From Nitrososphaera_A sp036522495 (GTDB taxonomy: Archaea > Thermoproteota > Nitrososphaeria > Nitrososphaerales > Nitrososphaeraceae), in assembly GCA_036522495.1 (NCBI GenBank), contig DATDFS010000046.1:1-30266 (forward strand): 30,266 nucleotides of DNA, read 5' to 3'. The notes under the pieces were generated by a model. It did no database searches. It was not told the origin of the DNA and saw only the letters and a program-made list of their open reading frames with translations. Shown in pieces: positions 15,803-24,603 of the stretch (position 1 is the first letter of the stretch; each line of letters begins with the position of its first letter). A program made the position numbers and the translations under genes.

Positions 15803-16227
15803 AAGACTCTTTTGAACTTTATCATTAAACTCTCGAATGTGTTTGGACTATACCCTTGGGCAAAAGATGAAGATAAGATGAATGTAGTCTAATGTAATGT
15901 AATTTGCCTTTATGTGATACGTGATAGTTTGTTTAAGAACGATAAAATCTGTTTTACAGATAACTTTGAAACAATATTTTCCGAAAAATCCTGGACTACT
16001 GCAATGGCAGTGCAATGTAGTCCTCATTAAGAAATCTTACCGATTCAAAACCCAGAATGCCAAGGGGGTCAAAACCTGATGCAAAATTTAGTATAATTCT
16101 GAATGAGATCGTTCACACACGCATACACGCATAGCAAGTCCTAAGACCATGCAGTGGAAATTTGTCATGGCATGTATGTATAATCACACAGAGGATGATT
16201 ACTAGGAGCTGGACATACGAACAAAAA
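15803..16227. other. Intergenic region with one hairpin
   Basis: No gene seen. At 15993-16023 the arms GGACTAC and GTAGTCC pair perfectly around a 17-base loop that holds a second short GCA/TGC pairing. It could be a transcript hairpin or a protein site. No T-run follows it, so an intrinsic-type terminator is not supported. Confidence 0.4.
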
Positions 16228-16827
16228 TTATTTTGCTGACCTAAGACTTATTTCAAGAGCATCTTTTACATTTTTATTAAATTCTAAAGTAGTTTCAGTG
16301 GTCTGGCTCTTATATCTATCAGAACTTCGAACATATTCTAGATAATCCTTCATTTCATTTTCAAATAGTATTACATTGTCTGCCACCACGACTGAATCTT
16401 TTTTCATCAAATGTTTCTCCTCTAAGAGTCTAAGATATTGTAGATATTCGCTCTTGGCTGCATCTAAAAATATCAGGTCGAATTTGTAACCAGTAAGCGT
16501 AGGAATAACTTCAAGAGCATTACCACTAATTACATCTATCTTGTTCGACAAACCTGCCTTAGCTATGTTTTTTCTCGCAATATCTGCAAGATTTTTATCT
16601 ATCTCAATAGTGATTAGTTTTCCATCATCAAACAGCAAATCCATCATTAATATTGCAGAATAGCCGTGCAAGGTTCCAATCTCAAGTATCTTTGTAGGTT
16701 GATACCTCTTGATAATGTCTGATATTATTTTACCCTTAATAGGTCCAATTGTAGGAAGGTGTTCGCTTTTGGCTATCTGTTCTAAATCCCTTAGAAGGCT
16801 CGATATTTGTTCGTTGTTTCTAGCCAT
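16228..16827 (-). CDS. SAM-dependent O-methyltransferase (family 3, COMT-like)
   Basis: 199 residues, a usual length for the family. Motif I is ILEIGTLHGYSAILM (about 47-61), then KLITIEIDKNLADIARKNI (motif post I), VISGNALEVIP, FDLIFLDAAKSEYLQYL with the metal/catalysis-linked Asp, and DSVVVADNVILF. These match class-3 O-methyltransferases of the catechol-O-methyltransferase type, which transfer a methyl group from S-adenosylmethionine to a hydroxyl, often with Mg2+. The substrate is unknown; a catechol link to the dioxygenase 10 kb away is only conjecture. It stands alone on its strand. AT-rich TGATAAATTAATAATAAG just before ATG 16827 likely holds the TATA box. Confidence 0.88.
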   Translation of the reverse strand: MARNNEQISSLLRDLEQIAKSEHLPTIGPIKGKIISDIIKRYQPTKILEIGTLHGYSAILMMDLLFDDGKLITIEIDKNLADIARKNIAKAGLSNKIDVISGNALEVIPTLTGYKFDLIFLDAAKSEYLQYLRLLEEKHLMKKDSVVVADNVILFENEMKDYLEYVRSSDRYKSQTTETTLEFNKNVKDALEISLRSAK

Positions 16828-17124
16828 ATTCTTATTATTAATTTATCATATCATATCTATCTTCTGGATATTTATAATCTGCTAATATGATTTATTTATA
16901 TCTGCTAACATATTAATTCTTTTTATTAGTTTATTCTATTAATCTGGCAGATATATACGCACGAATCTTTGCCACATAATTATGTACGTCCTTGTACAGA
17001 TAGTTAAGCAGAAAGCCACTAAAAATGATCTCAAATATAATATACTCAGTACACAATATGGCAGACAAAGGATGATGAATTTTATAACAATGTGTAAATG
17101 GTGCCCTCGCTACTGTGGTCGTGA

Positions 17125-17301
17125 TTAACCATGTTGACTACGAAATATGCTTGTTATATCGGTCTTCTCTAATGGAGGCATGTTAGTAGCATTATTGGCG
17201 AGTTCTACCTTTATACCGTCGCCAGTTATAGGATCTTAAGATAAAGGATTTGACTTCTCATATTTTTTGTAATGGTTAATTATCAGAATATGTTGACACA
17301 G
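17125..17301 (-). pseudogene. Possible decayed coding fragment, unknown family
   Basis: A minus-strand frame reads NHYKKYEKSNPLS, a TAA at 17236-17238, then DPITGDGIKVELANNATN and KTDITSIFRSQHG before TAA at 17125-17127. Composition is protein-like, but there is no start and no family match. The remainder of 16828-17358 shows only AT-rich sequence with a repeated TATCTGCTAA. Confidence 0.2.
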
Positions 17302-17358
17302 TTATACAAACCATATGATCGCTGTTATAGAAAGAATTAGCAGTCACAGAAAAAAGAA

Positions 17359-18165
17359 TTAGCCAATAAAGCTAACAAGCTCCGAGTTGACTCTTTCACG
17401 CTCTTCATAGTAGAAGCCATGACCAGCTTTCTCGACTTGTATTAGCTGTGAGCCTTTGATACCCTCGTGCATAACTTTGACCAAATCGAATAAACACACC
17501 CGATCATTAACTTCATGAAGAATCAGTGTAGGCACTTGAATGGTAGCCAAATCCCTACGCAGATCTGCATCCTGGAGTTCAATTGCACATTGGATTGTAG
17601 CATACGCTGACTCCGTCAATCCGAGGCTCAGGTTCTACATCTTGAATTCTGGACTAAGCTTGTCGGGAGCTGCAAAGAATATGTCACTAAAGTTTCTGAG
17701 CATAGAGGGACGGTCTTCATAGGTTTGACGGATAAGATCATCTACCGCGGTCTTGCCAATACCGTAGGGAAAATCTTCTCGTTTTGTAAAGCATGGCGCG
17801 GCTGCAGCTAGAAGAGCGAGCTTTTTAATATGTGCCCCGTGGTGATGAGCTATATATCGAAGAGATTGCCCCACCCATCGAGAATCCTACCAAAGTCACA
17901 TTCTGGAGATTCAGAGTATCCAAAACAGCCTTGACATCATCGGCCATCGTATCATATTGGTAGCCGTCCCAAGGCTTGTCAGAGTCGCCAAAGCCGCGCA
18001 GATCTATACCAACGCAACGGTAGCTATGCTTAGGGAGCTCTGTAAACTGATACTCGAACATCTTGTGGTTGACCGGCCAGCCATGGATGAAAACAATAGG
18101 CTTCCAGTCCCAATATCTTCAACACTAATATTGACTCCACTGACAGATTTGATCTTGTGACTCAA
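17359..18165 (-). pseudogene. Alpha/beta hydrolase broken by two frameshifts and a TAG
   Basis: The pieces reassemble into one alpha/beta hydrolase of about 265 residues. The start SHKIKSVSGVNISVEDIGTG comes from a TTG at 18165, which overlaps the upstream gene's TGA. A frameshift near 18105-18112 then leads to PIVFIHGWPVNHKMFEYQF, with the oxyanion-hole HGW. GIDLRGFGDSDKPWDGYQYD and the nucleophile elbow GFSMGGA follow. A second frameshift near 17862-17875 joins to RYIAHHHGAHIKKLALL. A TAG at 17635-17637 follows PEFKM, and the frame resumes with LGLTESAYATI to LHEVNDRV (Asp) and KAGHGFYYEERERVN (His). The Ser-Asp-His triad is still visible. It resembles haloperoxidase/esterase-type hydrolases. 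Three independent lesions make it a true pseudogene unless the assembly is poor. Confidence 0.88.
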
Positions 18166-18539
18166 TCATAATTCTCCTTTGTCAACAGTTGTTTTAAATG
18201 TATACCTGTAGTATGATTTGGAAGGTCTCTAACATGAGATGGCATTTGTTGATCAGCCCAGACAACAATATGGTTTTGACATCTATAAACACAAATCTTG
18301 TGCCAAAACCCTTCATATAGGTACACATCGAACCAAGTAGATTTTATCTTCTGGAATAATGGAAGGGGTAGTAGTAGTTCTCCTGGCCAAATACTCAAAT
18401 AATGCTGCTGACTTGTTTCATCTAACAGATTTGCCAGTTCTGTGCTATCATCCTTTAATGGATCAAGTGCACCACAGGCGCTAGTGACTACCAGTGGCTC
18501 ACTATGTATATCTTTCCGCGGGATTGAATAATAATTCAA
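18162..18539 (-). CDS. Hypothetical cytoplasmic protein upstream of the hydrolase pseudogene
   Basis: 125 residues from a TTG at 18539 (no ATG in frame, TAA just upstream). It has no signal or membrane helix. The central part is aromatic-rich: FQKIKSTWFDVYLYEGFWHK and VYRCQNHIVVWADQQMP. Its stop overlaps the hydrolase start (GATTGA), a tight coupling that suggests one operon before the hydrolase decayed. The missing ATG may mean its own N-terminus is lost. No family recognised. Confidence 0.5.
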   Translation of the reverse strand: MNYYSIPRKDIHSEPLVVTSACGALDPLKDDSTELANLLDETSQQHYLSIWPGELLLPLPLFQKIKSTWFDVYLYEGFWHKICVYRCQNHIVVWADQQMPSHVRDLPNHTTGIHLKQLLTKENYD

Positions 18540-18633
18540 AAGATATTTTTACTAATGACGTATAGTAAGATACTTAGCACAAACATATTCTTCAAAATAG
18601 ATCAGGTAATTTTTGTAAAAGCGCGATGTTGTC

Positions 18634-18984
18634 TCACTCCCTTATACCTTCAAGATTTGATACAACCTGCCATAGCATTGTTCTAATATGCGATTTCATT
18701 GCCTTGTCTTGTGTCATTTTATCTAATATGCTGACGGCATTTGCTGCCCTCACAGATAAGCTAAATTTTTGCTCGTTATCCTTTAATAGAGCAAGTAATT
18801 CATTTATCCTACTTTTTATAATTCTATTAACTTCTCGATAATGATTCCTATTAATATTTTCAAGTGTAACTATTGCAGATGCTAAATTTTCCTGATTAGT
18901 CTTATTCTGTAATAGCTCTTTTTCTTTCTTTGTTCTTCTTCTTGGTGTTGCAGCAATTGATGTTCTTTTTTCAGTATCTGCCAT
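18634..18984 (-). CDS. Hypothetical basic helical protein
   Basis: 116 residues from ATG 18984 (MADTEKRT). The longer frame from 19020 would place the start inside the TATA region. A basic, probably disordered start (TPRRRTKKEKELL) is followed by a mostly helical body: NLASAIVTLENINRNHYREV, IIKSRINELLALLKDNE and IRTMLWQVVSNLE. There is no membrane helix. It might bind nucleic acid or act as an adaptor, but no family is recognised. It is a single gene with its own promoter. Confidence 0.6.
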   Translation of the reverse strand: MADTEKRTSIAATPRRRTKKEKELLQNKTNQENLASAIVTLENINRNHYREVNRIIKSRINELLALLKDNEQKFSLSVRAANAVSILDKMTQDKAMKSHIRTMLWQVVSNLEGIRE

Positions 18985-19004
18985 TGTGATTACATTACCT
19001 ATAG

Positions 19005-19017
19005 TTATTATATATAT
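19005..19017 (-). promoter_or_regulatory. TATA box of the gene starting at 18984
   Basis: ATATATATAATAA on the minus strand lies 21-33 bases before ATG 18984, the normal position for a leaderless transcript. This decides the start. Confidence 0.5.
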
Positions 19018-19306
19018 CAAGTATGTGAATCATTATTAGTTAACTAAAATTTTAGAAGTTATGCTCCTGAAAGCTGTCCACAGTCCAATATAAAGAATTA
19101 GAATTTTATAATATAAATGAGTGAAATCAAGTATTTGCAAATAAATGTATTGGGTTTGTTATGAAGTTATAGTCAGAAATTGTTGAGCTAAAACCTAAAA
19201 CTAATTAATAACTATTAAAACTTAAGGTGCATTACTATTAAAAGCAAAAAGAAACACTACAAACTAGGCTAAACAATGATCTTATTAATCTAGCAACCCT
19301 TATCTT

Positions 19307-19691
19307 CTACAGTCCTATGTGTGGCTTCCTTTTCAGGTGAGATGTTTCAATGAATTCTTCGTGGCCTACTTTTAAAAAGTGTTTAAATTCCTCTTGGAAA
19401 TACACCGGAGTGCCTTTGCATGATGAATATGCTGATGATGATTGGGTATCTTTCATTAGAAATCCTTACGTATACTTCACCCGGTATTTTTTCAAGTTTC
19501 TCTTGCATCAGATGATGTCAAATTTATTATCTTGTTTTGAGAATGGTATATTTGGATGGACTATTTCTTCAAATTTTCTATGCTATTTCACCTAGCCTGA
19601 CTTCTTCTTTGGAATAGCATATCTTCTCTCTATTTGCCAGTTTTTCTTTCCTGTTCACAATTTTTTAACGATTTATATGATCTTCTATCAT
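19307..19691 (-). pseudogene. Decayed gene of unknown family with several stops
   Basis: Protein-like pieces follow each other on the minus strand. From ATG 19691: MIEDHINR, TAA, then KLANREKICYSKEEVRLGEI to a TAG. A shifted frame then gives KFEEIVHPNIPFSKQDNKFD to a TGA, CKRNLKKYRVKYT to a TAA, and lastly KGTPVYFQEEFKHFLKVGHE to a TAG at 19307-19309. The last piece could be a 49-residue protein from ATG 19456. Charge distribution and frame continuity suggest one eroded gene. No family recognised. 19021-19306 shows nothing. Confidence 0.3.
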
Positions 19692-19762
19692 AATATTTCT
19701 GTCTGACTCAATAATGTCTGGATGAGGAATGTCAAACTAAGGAGTAAGAGATTGATCCTTAA

Positions 19763-19948
19763 TTCCTTGCTAAAGCTGCAAATGATCCGGAATGGAATAG
19801 GCTAATACCAGCGAACTCCATAGATGGAATATCGATCAGTACAATGGTAAAAATGGTAAAATCAATCAATCTATGCATGTTGAAAGCTTTTAAAAAAGAA
19901 TACAATGTTGAATCATCTGTTCAGCGCAATATTGAATTGTCTATTTAA
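19763..19948 (+). pseudogene. Possible decayed fragment, unknown family
   Basis: 61 open codons without a start, from just after a TAA to TAA 19946-19948, reading AKAANDPEWNRLIPANSIDG and then KAFKKEYNVESSVQRNIEL. Composition is protein-like, but the frame opens at a stop and overlaps a minus-strand frame. Confidence 0.2.
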
Positions 19949-20197
19949 TTCAATTAGATTTAACAGAAATGTTATTGTTATCTGTGTGTTTAATCCATGC
20001 TGAGCATAGAAAAATGCTAACGCAGTTGCAACAGTATGATTGCCAATATTCAAGAAAATAAAATATAATGACAAGATATCGAGAAGGTAAGTGAATATTT
20101 GCTCTGTTGGATTGAAGTATAGTTTGCAGCTTAACCAGCCATTGTGCCTCATATGCCGCCAAAATTTAAGAATTTCTCGGCCCTTTTCTGAACTCAT
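19913..20197 (-). CDS. Doubtful small protein after the MFS gene
   Basis: 94 codons starting ATG 20197, 35 bases after the MFS stop on the same strand. The start (SSEKGREILKFWRHMRHNGW) looks natural; the later half (LLDILSLYFIFLNIGNH...) is hydrophobic and less convincing. It may be a second gene of the MFS transcript, a remnant, or chance. Confidence 0.25.
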   Translation of the reverse strand: MSSEKGREILKFWRHMRHNGWLSCKLYFNPTEQIFTYLLDILSLYFIFLNIGNHTVATALAFFYAQHGLNTQITITFLLNLIELNRQFNIALNR

Positions 20198-20231
20198 CCA
20201 ATGTACTTTCTGATTTCTTCAATATTGAATC

Positions 20232-21845
20232 TCACATTCTTCTTTGTAAAACCATCGCAAATGCAATAGATATGGTTGAAATCAAAGCAGCAGTAAGGAA
20301 TATCAGGTTGTATGATATGATCGAAGGAAATGAACCGCTAACTCCTTTTATAATCTCTTGATGTGTTTGCATGTATATTGCTGCAATCGCAGGTCCAATT
20401 GAACTTCCAATTAGCACGAGCACGACTGACATTCCAAGTGATACCCCACTAAATCGAAGTGGTGTATACTCCATCGTGATATTAAATGCACCCACCTGTA
20501 TCAATGAGATTCCAATTGCTACTATGGCCAGGTTTATTGCAACCATGAATTCTGTTGAGTGAAACATAAAGAGGCTGAAAAAGCCAACGGTCATAATGAT
20601 AGTTCCTGATACGGTTGGTTTGAGATTGCCTATCTTAGAGACAATAAAACCGGAAGAAGGAGCAAAAGCCAAGAACGCGACCATAAAAGGTAATTGAACC
20701 ATTGCACTCTCAATAGCATCTCCGCCAAATCCAAGTGGGAGTGGGCTTCTTACTAATATTGGTGTAGTCTGATATACCATAAACATAGTCATTCCAAAAA
20801 TCAAGAGAAGCATATTTGCAGGAAGAAGTACTTTATGTGTCATTAAACTTAATTCAATTAAAGGAGATGTTGCTCTTCTTTCTATAATAACAAATAATGT
20901 TAACGATCCCATTGACAACAAAGCTAATGAGATTATTATAATCTGGATAGGATATGCACTGATGTTACTGCTACCACTACTATTTGCAATATATGTAAGA
21001 ATTAGTAAAAAGGAGGCTATCGTAATAGCTAAAGTTATGGCACCCTTTACATCAAGGCTTTTCCTTCCGCTAATATTAGTATCAACTCCAGTTGGGTTTG
21101 CAGAATAAATTCGATTGGACTTGGTATTAACATTAGATTGTGATAACTCACTTTCTATTTCTATTACTTCATCCTTCTTATTATCACCGTGAATGAATCT
21201 ATTGATTATTACCCAAAGAATGATAGCAATGGGTATTATCGAAAGAAACGTAGCATGCCAGCCAAAGCTTTGGATTATACTTCCGCCGATTGCCAATCCC
21301 ACTACTGATCCAGCAGCAAACATTGAGCTGAATAATCCTATACCTATTGCAAGCTTCTCCTTTGGTAATTGATCTCTTATAATTCCAAAAGCTATTGGAA
21401 ACATGGATATACCAATTCCTTGAATAACTCTGGCAGTAAGAAGAAAGGATATGTTAGTTGAGACACCCCCAACAGAAATTCCTATGATGTAAATTATCAG
21501 TATTATTATTACCATTTTCTTTCGTCCGTAGATATCGGATAACTTTCCAGCAATAGGAGTCGCAACAGCGGCTGAGATGAGATATGCTGTAAGTATCCAA
21601 GATGATATACTATATGAGATATGAAAGTCAGCAATTATATCACGTATAGCGGGTAATAACATTGTCTCGCCATACATTGTAATTAGGATGGTGGATCCTA
21701 GAATCGCAAGTGTTATCCATGCAGAAGCTCGACTGTCTCTAGAAGTTTCTGGTAATTCCGATTTTGATGATGGCGGCTGTTTTTGCTCCTGTTTTCTAGG
21801 GGTTTCCCTGCTGTCCTTTGATTTTTCTTTCTTTAAATCATCCAT
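20232..21845 (-). CDS. MFS drug/metabolite exporter, 14-helix DHA2 (EmrB/QacA-like) type
   Basis: 537 residues. A charged cytoplasmic start (about 1-38) precedes helix 1 (SAWITLAILGSTILITMYGE). The loop after helix 2 has GKLSDIYGRKKMVII, the classical MFS motif A (G-x-L-S/A-D-x-x-G-R-K). ARVIQGIGISMFPIAFG is the motif B region with its Arg, and LFSSMFAAGSVVGLAIGGSI is the antiporter motif C. About 14 helices are visible, with a hydrophilic loop at about 218-262. DHA2 members export drugs or metabolites in exchange for protons; the substrate here is unknown. Start ATG 21845 has AAGGGG about 8 bases upstream. No regulator gene lies next to it. Confidence 0.92.
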   Translation of the reverse strand: MDDLKKEKSKDSRETPRKQEQKQPPSSKSELPETSRDSRASAWITLAILGSTILITMYGETMLLPAIRDIIADFHISYSISSWILTAYLISAAVATPIAGKLSDIYGRKKMVIIILIIYIIGISVGGVSTNISFLLTARVIQGIGISMFPIAFGIIRDQLPKEKLAIGIGLFSSMFAAGSVVGLAIGGSIIQSFGWHATFLSIIPIAIILWVIINRFIHGDNKKDEVIEIESELSQSNVNTKSNRIYSANPTGVDTNISGRKSLDVKGAITLAITIASFLLILTYIANSSGSSNISAYPIQIIIISLALLSMGSLTLFVIIERRATSPLIELSLMTHKVLLPANMLLLIFGMTMFMVYQTTPILVRSPLPLGFGGDAIESAMVQLPFMVAFLAFAPSSGFIVSKIGNLKPTVSGTIIMTVGFFSLFMFHSTEFMVAINLAIVAIGISLIQVGAFNITMEYTPLRFSGVSLGMSVVLVLIGSSIGPAIAAIYMQTHQEIIKGVSGSFPSIISYNLIFLTAALISTISIAFAMVLQRRM

Positions 21846-22340
21846 TACAACCCCTTACCAATGTCTTTCCGAGCATGGATTTCATCTTTTTCTTTCTTAT
21901 ATCTAACTTTCTCCCATTGCTGTAACTGACTCAAAATAATTTACGCGGTTTTTGTTGATTAATGGATTCAATATCTCCTACATATAGGATCGTACGAATT
22001 GTCATTATATGCTATCATTATTTGTCATTATATGCTACATTATATACTACATTATATGCTGTTACCATTGGATGTAGTGTAGCATCTTGGATAATGATAA
22101 TGAATGCTGATAGTTTTTATGGACTCTTTTGTTAGAGCTGAGATTCTATAAGATTCCTAGAATCCGCTTAGGTTAACGGAGCCCGTGCGACCAACGCAAT
22201 GGACAAAATTAGGACAGGTGAAGACCTCATAGACAAGCCCTTATAATCTCCAAACTGCTTGGGCAGGATATTGACAAGTATCGGAGGGATGAATGGAAAT
22301 CTGAATTATTATGATGATGAATATAGAGAAATGATGCTTG
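21846..22340. other. Intergenic region with short direct repeats and possible coding debris
   Basis: 21999-22056 holds short repeats. At 22205-22310 short plus-strand frames read ISKLLGQDIDKYRRDEWKSE and end at TGA without a start; this may be debris of an older gene that continued into the small gene at 22341. Nothing firmer is seen. Confidence 0.3.
21999..22056 (+). repeat. Short direct repeats TTGTCATTATATGCTA and ACATTATAT(G/A)CT
   Basis: TTGTCATTATATGCTA occurs at 21999-22014 and 22022-22037, followed by two shorter variants up to about 22050. They lie about 160-210 bases upstream of the MFS start. This may be a regulatory array or slippage-made sequence. Confidence 0.45.
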
Positions 22341-22484
22341 ATGCGACAGAAACAGTGCTGGGATCTTTTAGATTTGAGCAGACAGTTTAGGGCAGTTTTA
22401 TTTAGAAAGAAGGTAAGGAAATGGCATGAGAAATTAAGAGAAGAAAGGACGAAAGACATACAGGCTGACCCAATAAAAACATGA
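22341..22484 (+). CDS. Small basic protein
   Basis: 47 residues from ATG 22341 to TGA 22482-22484, rich in Lys and Arg and likely helical (LSRQFRAVLFRKKVRKWHEK, then REERTKD). No membrane helix. It could bind nucleic acid or be the end of a decayed gene. No family recognised and no clear promoter seen. Confidence 0.35.
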   Translation: MRQKQCWDLLDLSRQFRAVLFRKKVRKWHEKLREERTKDIQADPIKT

Positions 22485-22515
22485 CTGTATAGCCTATGAA
22501 GTCTTTTTATAGATC

Positions 22516-22538
22516 ATGATGATGATGATGATGATGAT
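22516..22538 (+). repeat. ATG trinucleotide microsatellite
   Basis: Nearly eight ATG units in a row, bordered by GATC on both sides, about 115 bases before the HAD gene. It could vary in length between strains. Confidence 0.8.
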
Positions 22539-22652
22539 CGACAAGCCTTCTCTTCCTTTCTCCACCATGCGCGAACATAAACTTCCGACTAGTATTAGCA
22601 GTAATAATAATAATACTTTCTATAGCCCATAATTATTACATGATGATATTTT

Positions 22653-23354
22653 ATGAAGGCGATAATCTTCGATATGGATGGAGTTCTAATAGATGCAATG
22701 CCATTTCATGCTGAATCTATGAGAATTGCAATTAAGGAAGAGACAAATCATGACATTGACAAAAAAATAGTTTATTTACTTGAAGGAATGCCTGGAGCGC
22801 AACTGGTAAAAGAGATTTTCAAAAGGGAAAAAATTGATAAAAATATAGACGATAACCTTGCAGAAAAAATTAGCAAAAGAAAGAAGGAGGTATTCAAAGA
22901 GATTCAGAAATCAAAGCCTATTGAAGGAGCAAGAGAATTGGTTAATGATTTGAAAAGTTGCAGTTGCTTAAAAGCAGTTGCTAGTGGTTCTGCTAAACAA
23001 GAAATCGAAACTACACTTGAAAAAAACATAGGTTTAAAGAATTTTGATATAATAGTTACTGGTGATGATTTAGGAGGAGAAGGAAAACCTGATCCTAGGC
23101 CATTTCAAACAGCATTGCAAAAAATGAGTCTGAAGCCTTCTGAAGCGATAATAGTTGAAAATTCCCCGTTAGGAGTTGAAGCTGCTATTAAAGCAGGTGT
23201 TCGGTTTATTGTTACGCTGAATAATACACCCCTTGATATTTATTCTGACTTTAAGGGTCTGGTAATACCATTGAAGGAAGATGGTAACACTAGTAGAATA
23301 TTCAAAGATACAAAGTCTGCAAGCGGTTTCTTAAAGGATTGGTGTTGTAAATAA
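22653..23354 (+). CDS. HAD-family phosphatase, beta-phosphoglucomutase-like
   Basis: 233 residues. Motif I is FDMDGVLIDAMPFHAES (nucleophile D7, acid/base D9). The helical cap covers about 15-85. Motif II is the Ser in KAVASGSAKQEI, motif III the Lys in GEGKPDPRPF, and motif IV the acidic VENSPLGVEAAIKAG. This is the beta-phosphoglucomutase/phosphatase subclass of the haloacid dehalogenase superfamily, soluble enzymes acting on sugar phosphates or similar small phosphoesters. The exact substrate cannot be told. It is monocistronic, with AT-rich sequence before ATG 22653. Confidence 0.9.
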   Translation: MKAIIFDMDGVLIDAMPFHAESMRIAIKEETNHDIDKKIVYLLEGMPGAQLVKEIFKREKIDKNIDDNLAEKISKRKKEVFKEIQKSKPIEGARELVNDLKSCSCLKAVASGSAKQEIETTLEKNIGLKNFDIIVTGDDLGGEGKPDPRPFQTALQKMSLKPSEAIIVENSPLGVEAAIKAGVRFIVTLNNTPLDIYSDFKGLVIPLKEDGNTSRIFKDTKSASGFLKDWCCK

Positions 23355-23635
23355 AAAAACAGTTGTATTAACCAGTCTGTATCTTAATTCCATACCATAA
23401 GTGGTCGCATTAGGTTCTGCACTATTTTAGGTTAGTTACTAGCTGATAATGAATTTGTTAGGTAGTGTCGCTTTTAAACCTGTTTCTACTTTACTTTCTG
23501 TGCACTAAATTGTTTTGGTAATAAGTCCTCTCCCAAAACACGTTTGATTGAAGAACAACGACTCCCTTAAAAAATGAATTCGTATTATACAATTCCTTCC
23601 ATATTGTTATAAACCTTGAAATACATACAACCTCC

Positions 23636-23872
23636 ATGTCTCAAAAGGTCGATGAAAAATCGAAGGAAAAAACAGGTCAATGGGCAGAACTTATGGTTGA
23701 ACTTTTTGACCGATTGACAGGAAAAGGAGCAGAAATTGCTTATAATTTCCAAAACTTGGAAATAGATATACCAAAGGCTGTGGGTCCACAAGGTCAAGAG
23801 TTGGGCAGTGCTAAATGGACAATTAATGGTAGGCTAATTATAACAGCCCAAGCACACAGTAGTAATTTGTAG
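23636..23872 (+). CDS. Small conserved-looking hypothetical protein
   Basis: 78 residues. An amphipathic helical start (KEKTGQWAELMVELFDRLTG) is followed by strand-rich sequence (AEIAYNFQNLEIDIPKA, KWTINGRLIITAQAHS). No membrane helix or Cys. The layout suggests a small alpha-beta protein. Function unknown. An AT-rich GTTATAAACC about 28 bases upstream fits a TATA box and supports ATG 23636. Confidence 0.65.
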   Translation: MSQKVDEKSKEKTGQWAELMVELFDRLTGKGAEIAYNFQNLEIDIPKAVGPQGQELGSAKWTINGRLIITAQAHSSNL

Positions 23873-24603
23873 TATAAAAAATGTGCTACGAAATGAGATC
23901 AGACATATCTATAACGTTTAACAGTTACCAGTGCGTCTTTCTGCCAGCCTGAGTCTGGACAATTATGTTTGGCACACGTATGTAGCAGTAGTAGATTATA
24001 GTTCCTGGTTATTTGCTATGAACATGCAGAGTGGATTTGTGACCATGAACAAAAAACTTTCTTGTCTCGGCTAAATATTTTTTTGAACGCTTTTATTATG
24101 AGATGCCTGTTCGCCACAACCAAGCTGAAAAAGAGGATTAAATTATTCTACTCAGCTATATGATCAGATATTGTGAAGCACAATCTGTAAAAGGCTGAGG
24201 CAAATTATAATATCACGGCTCGAGGTCGTATACAGCTGCCTATTCTGACTATATGACGATGGCATTGATATTCAAACAACAAATGGAGAAAAGAATGATA
24301 CGTTCAAAATTGGCTAGGGAATTAAGGTAGCTATCATCATGCCGATATTTTTATTCTTATTCTATTGAAGCTCTTATGTGTCATATGCTAAACTAGGACC
24401 TGGTTGACGCATGCGGATAATTGGATTTTTTGAGACTCAGTCAGCAACTAACGGCTCGGGCATATTATAATAATCTTGTAGGATTATACTATGTAATAAT
24501 ATAATTATTTATAAAAAAATAGGATCAGAATCACTTTAAGCTTAGTTATGATAATGTTAAACCATCTTCATATAAAGTATCATCTAAAATAATTGATAAG
24601 CGT
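23873..24603. other. 730-base region without a supported gene
   Basis: Stops are frequent. One plus-strand stretch near 24047-24148 (ending FYYEMPVRHNQAEKED, no start) could be coding debris. AT-rich DNA at about 24480-24530 precedes the Ig-like protein gene, and TTCATATAAAG at about 24568-24578 may be its TATA box. No RNA gene seen. Confidence 0.4.

Noticed and set aside
19350..19595. 81-codon plus-strand frame
   Set aside because: It lies antisense to the decayed minus-strand gene, whose composition is more protein-like.
22241..22459. 72-codon minus-strand frame
   Set aside because: It is antisense to the small basic protein frame, with an unnatural run of Phe, Ile and Ser.
22516..22538. 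ATG repeat as start of a CRISPR or satellite array
   Set aside because: It is a simple trinucleotide run without spacers; no CRISPR-type repeats were found anywhere in the window.
12377..24060. Shared block GAACAAAAAACTTT at about 12377 and 24049
   Set aside because: A 14-base match of low complexity is expected by chance in 30 kb of AT-rich DNA, and flanks do not align convincingly.
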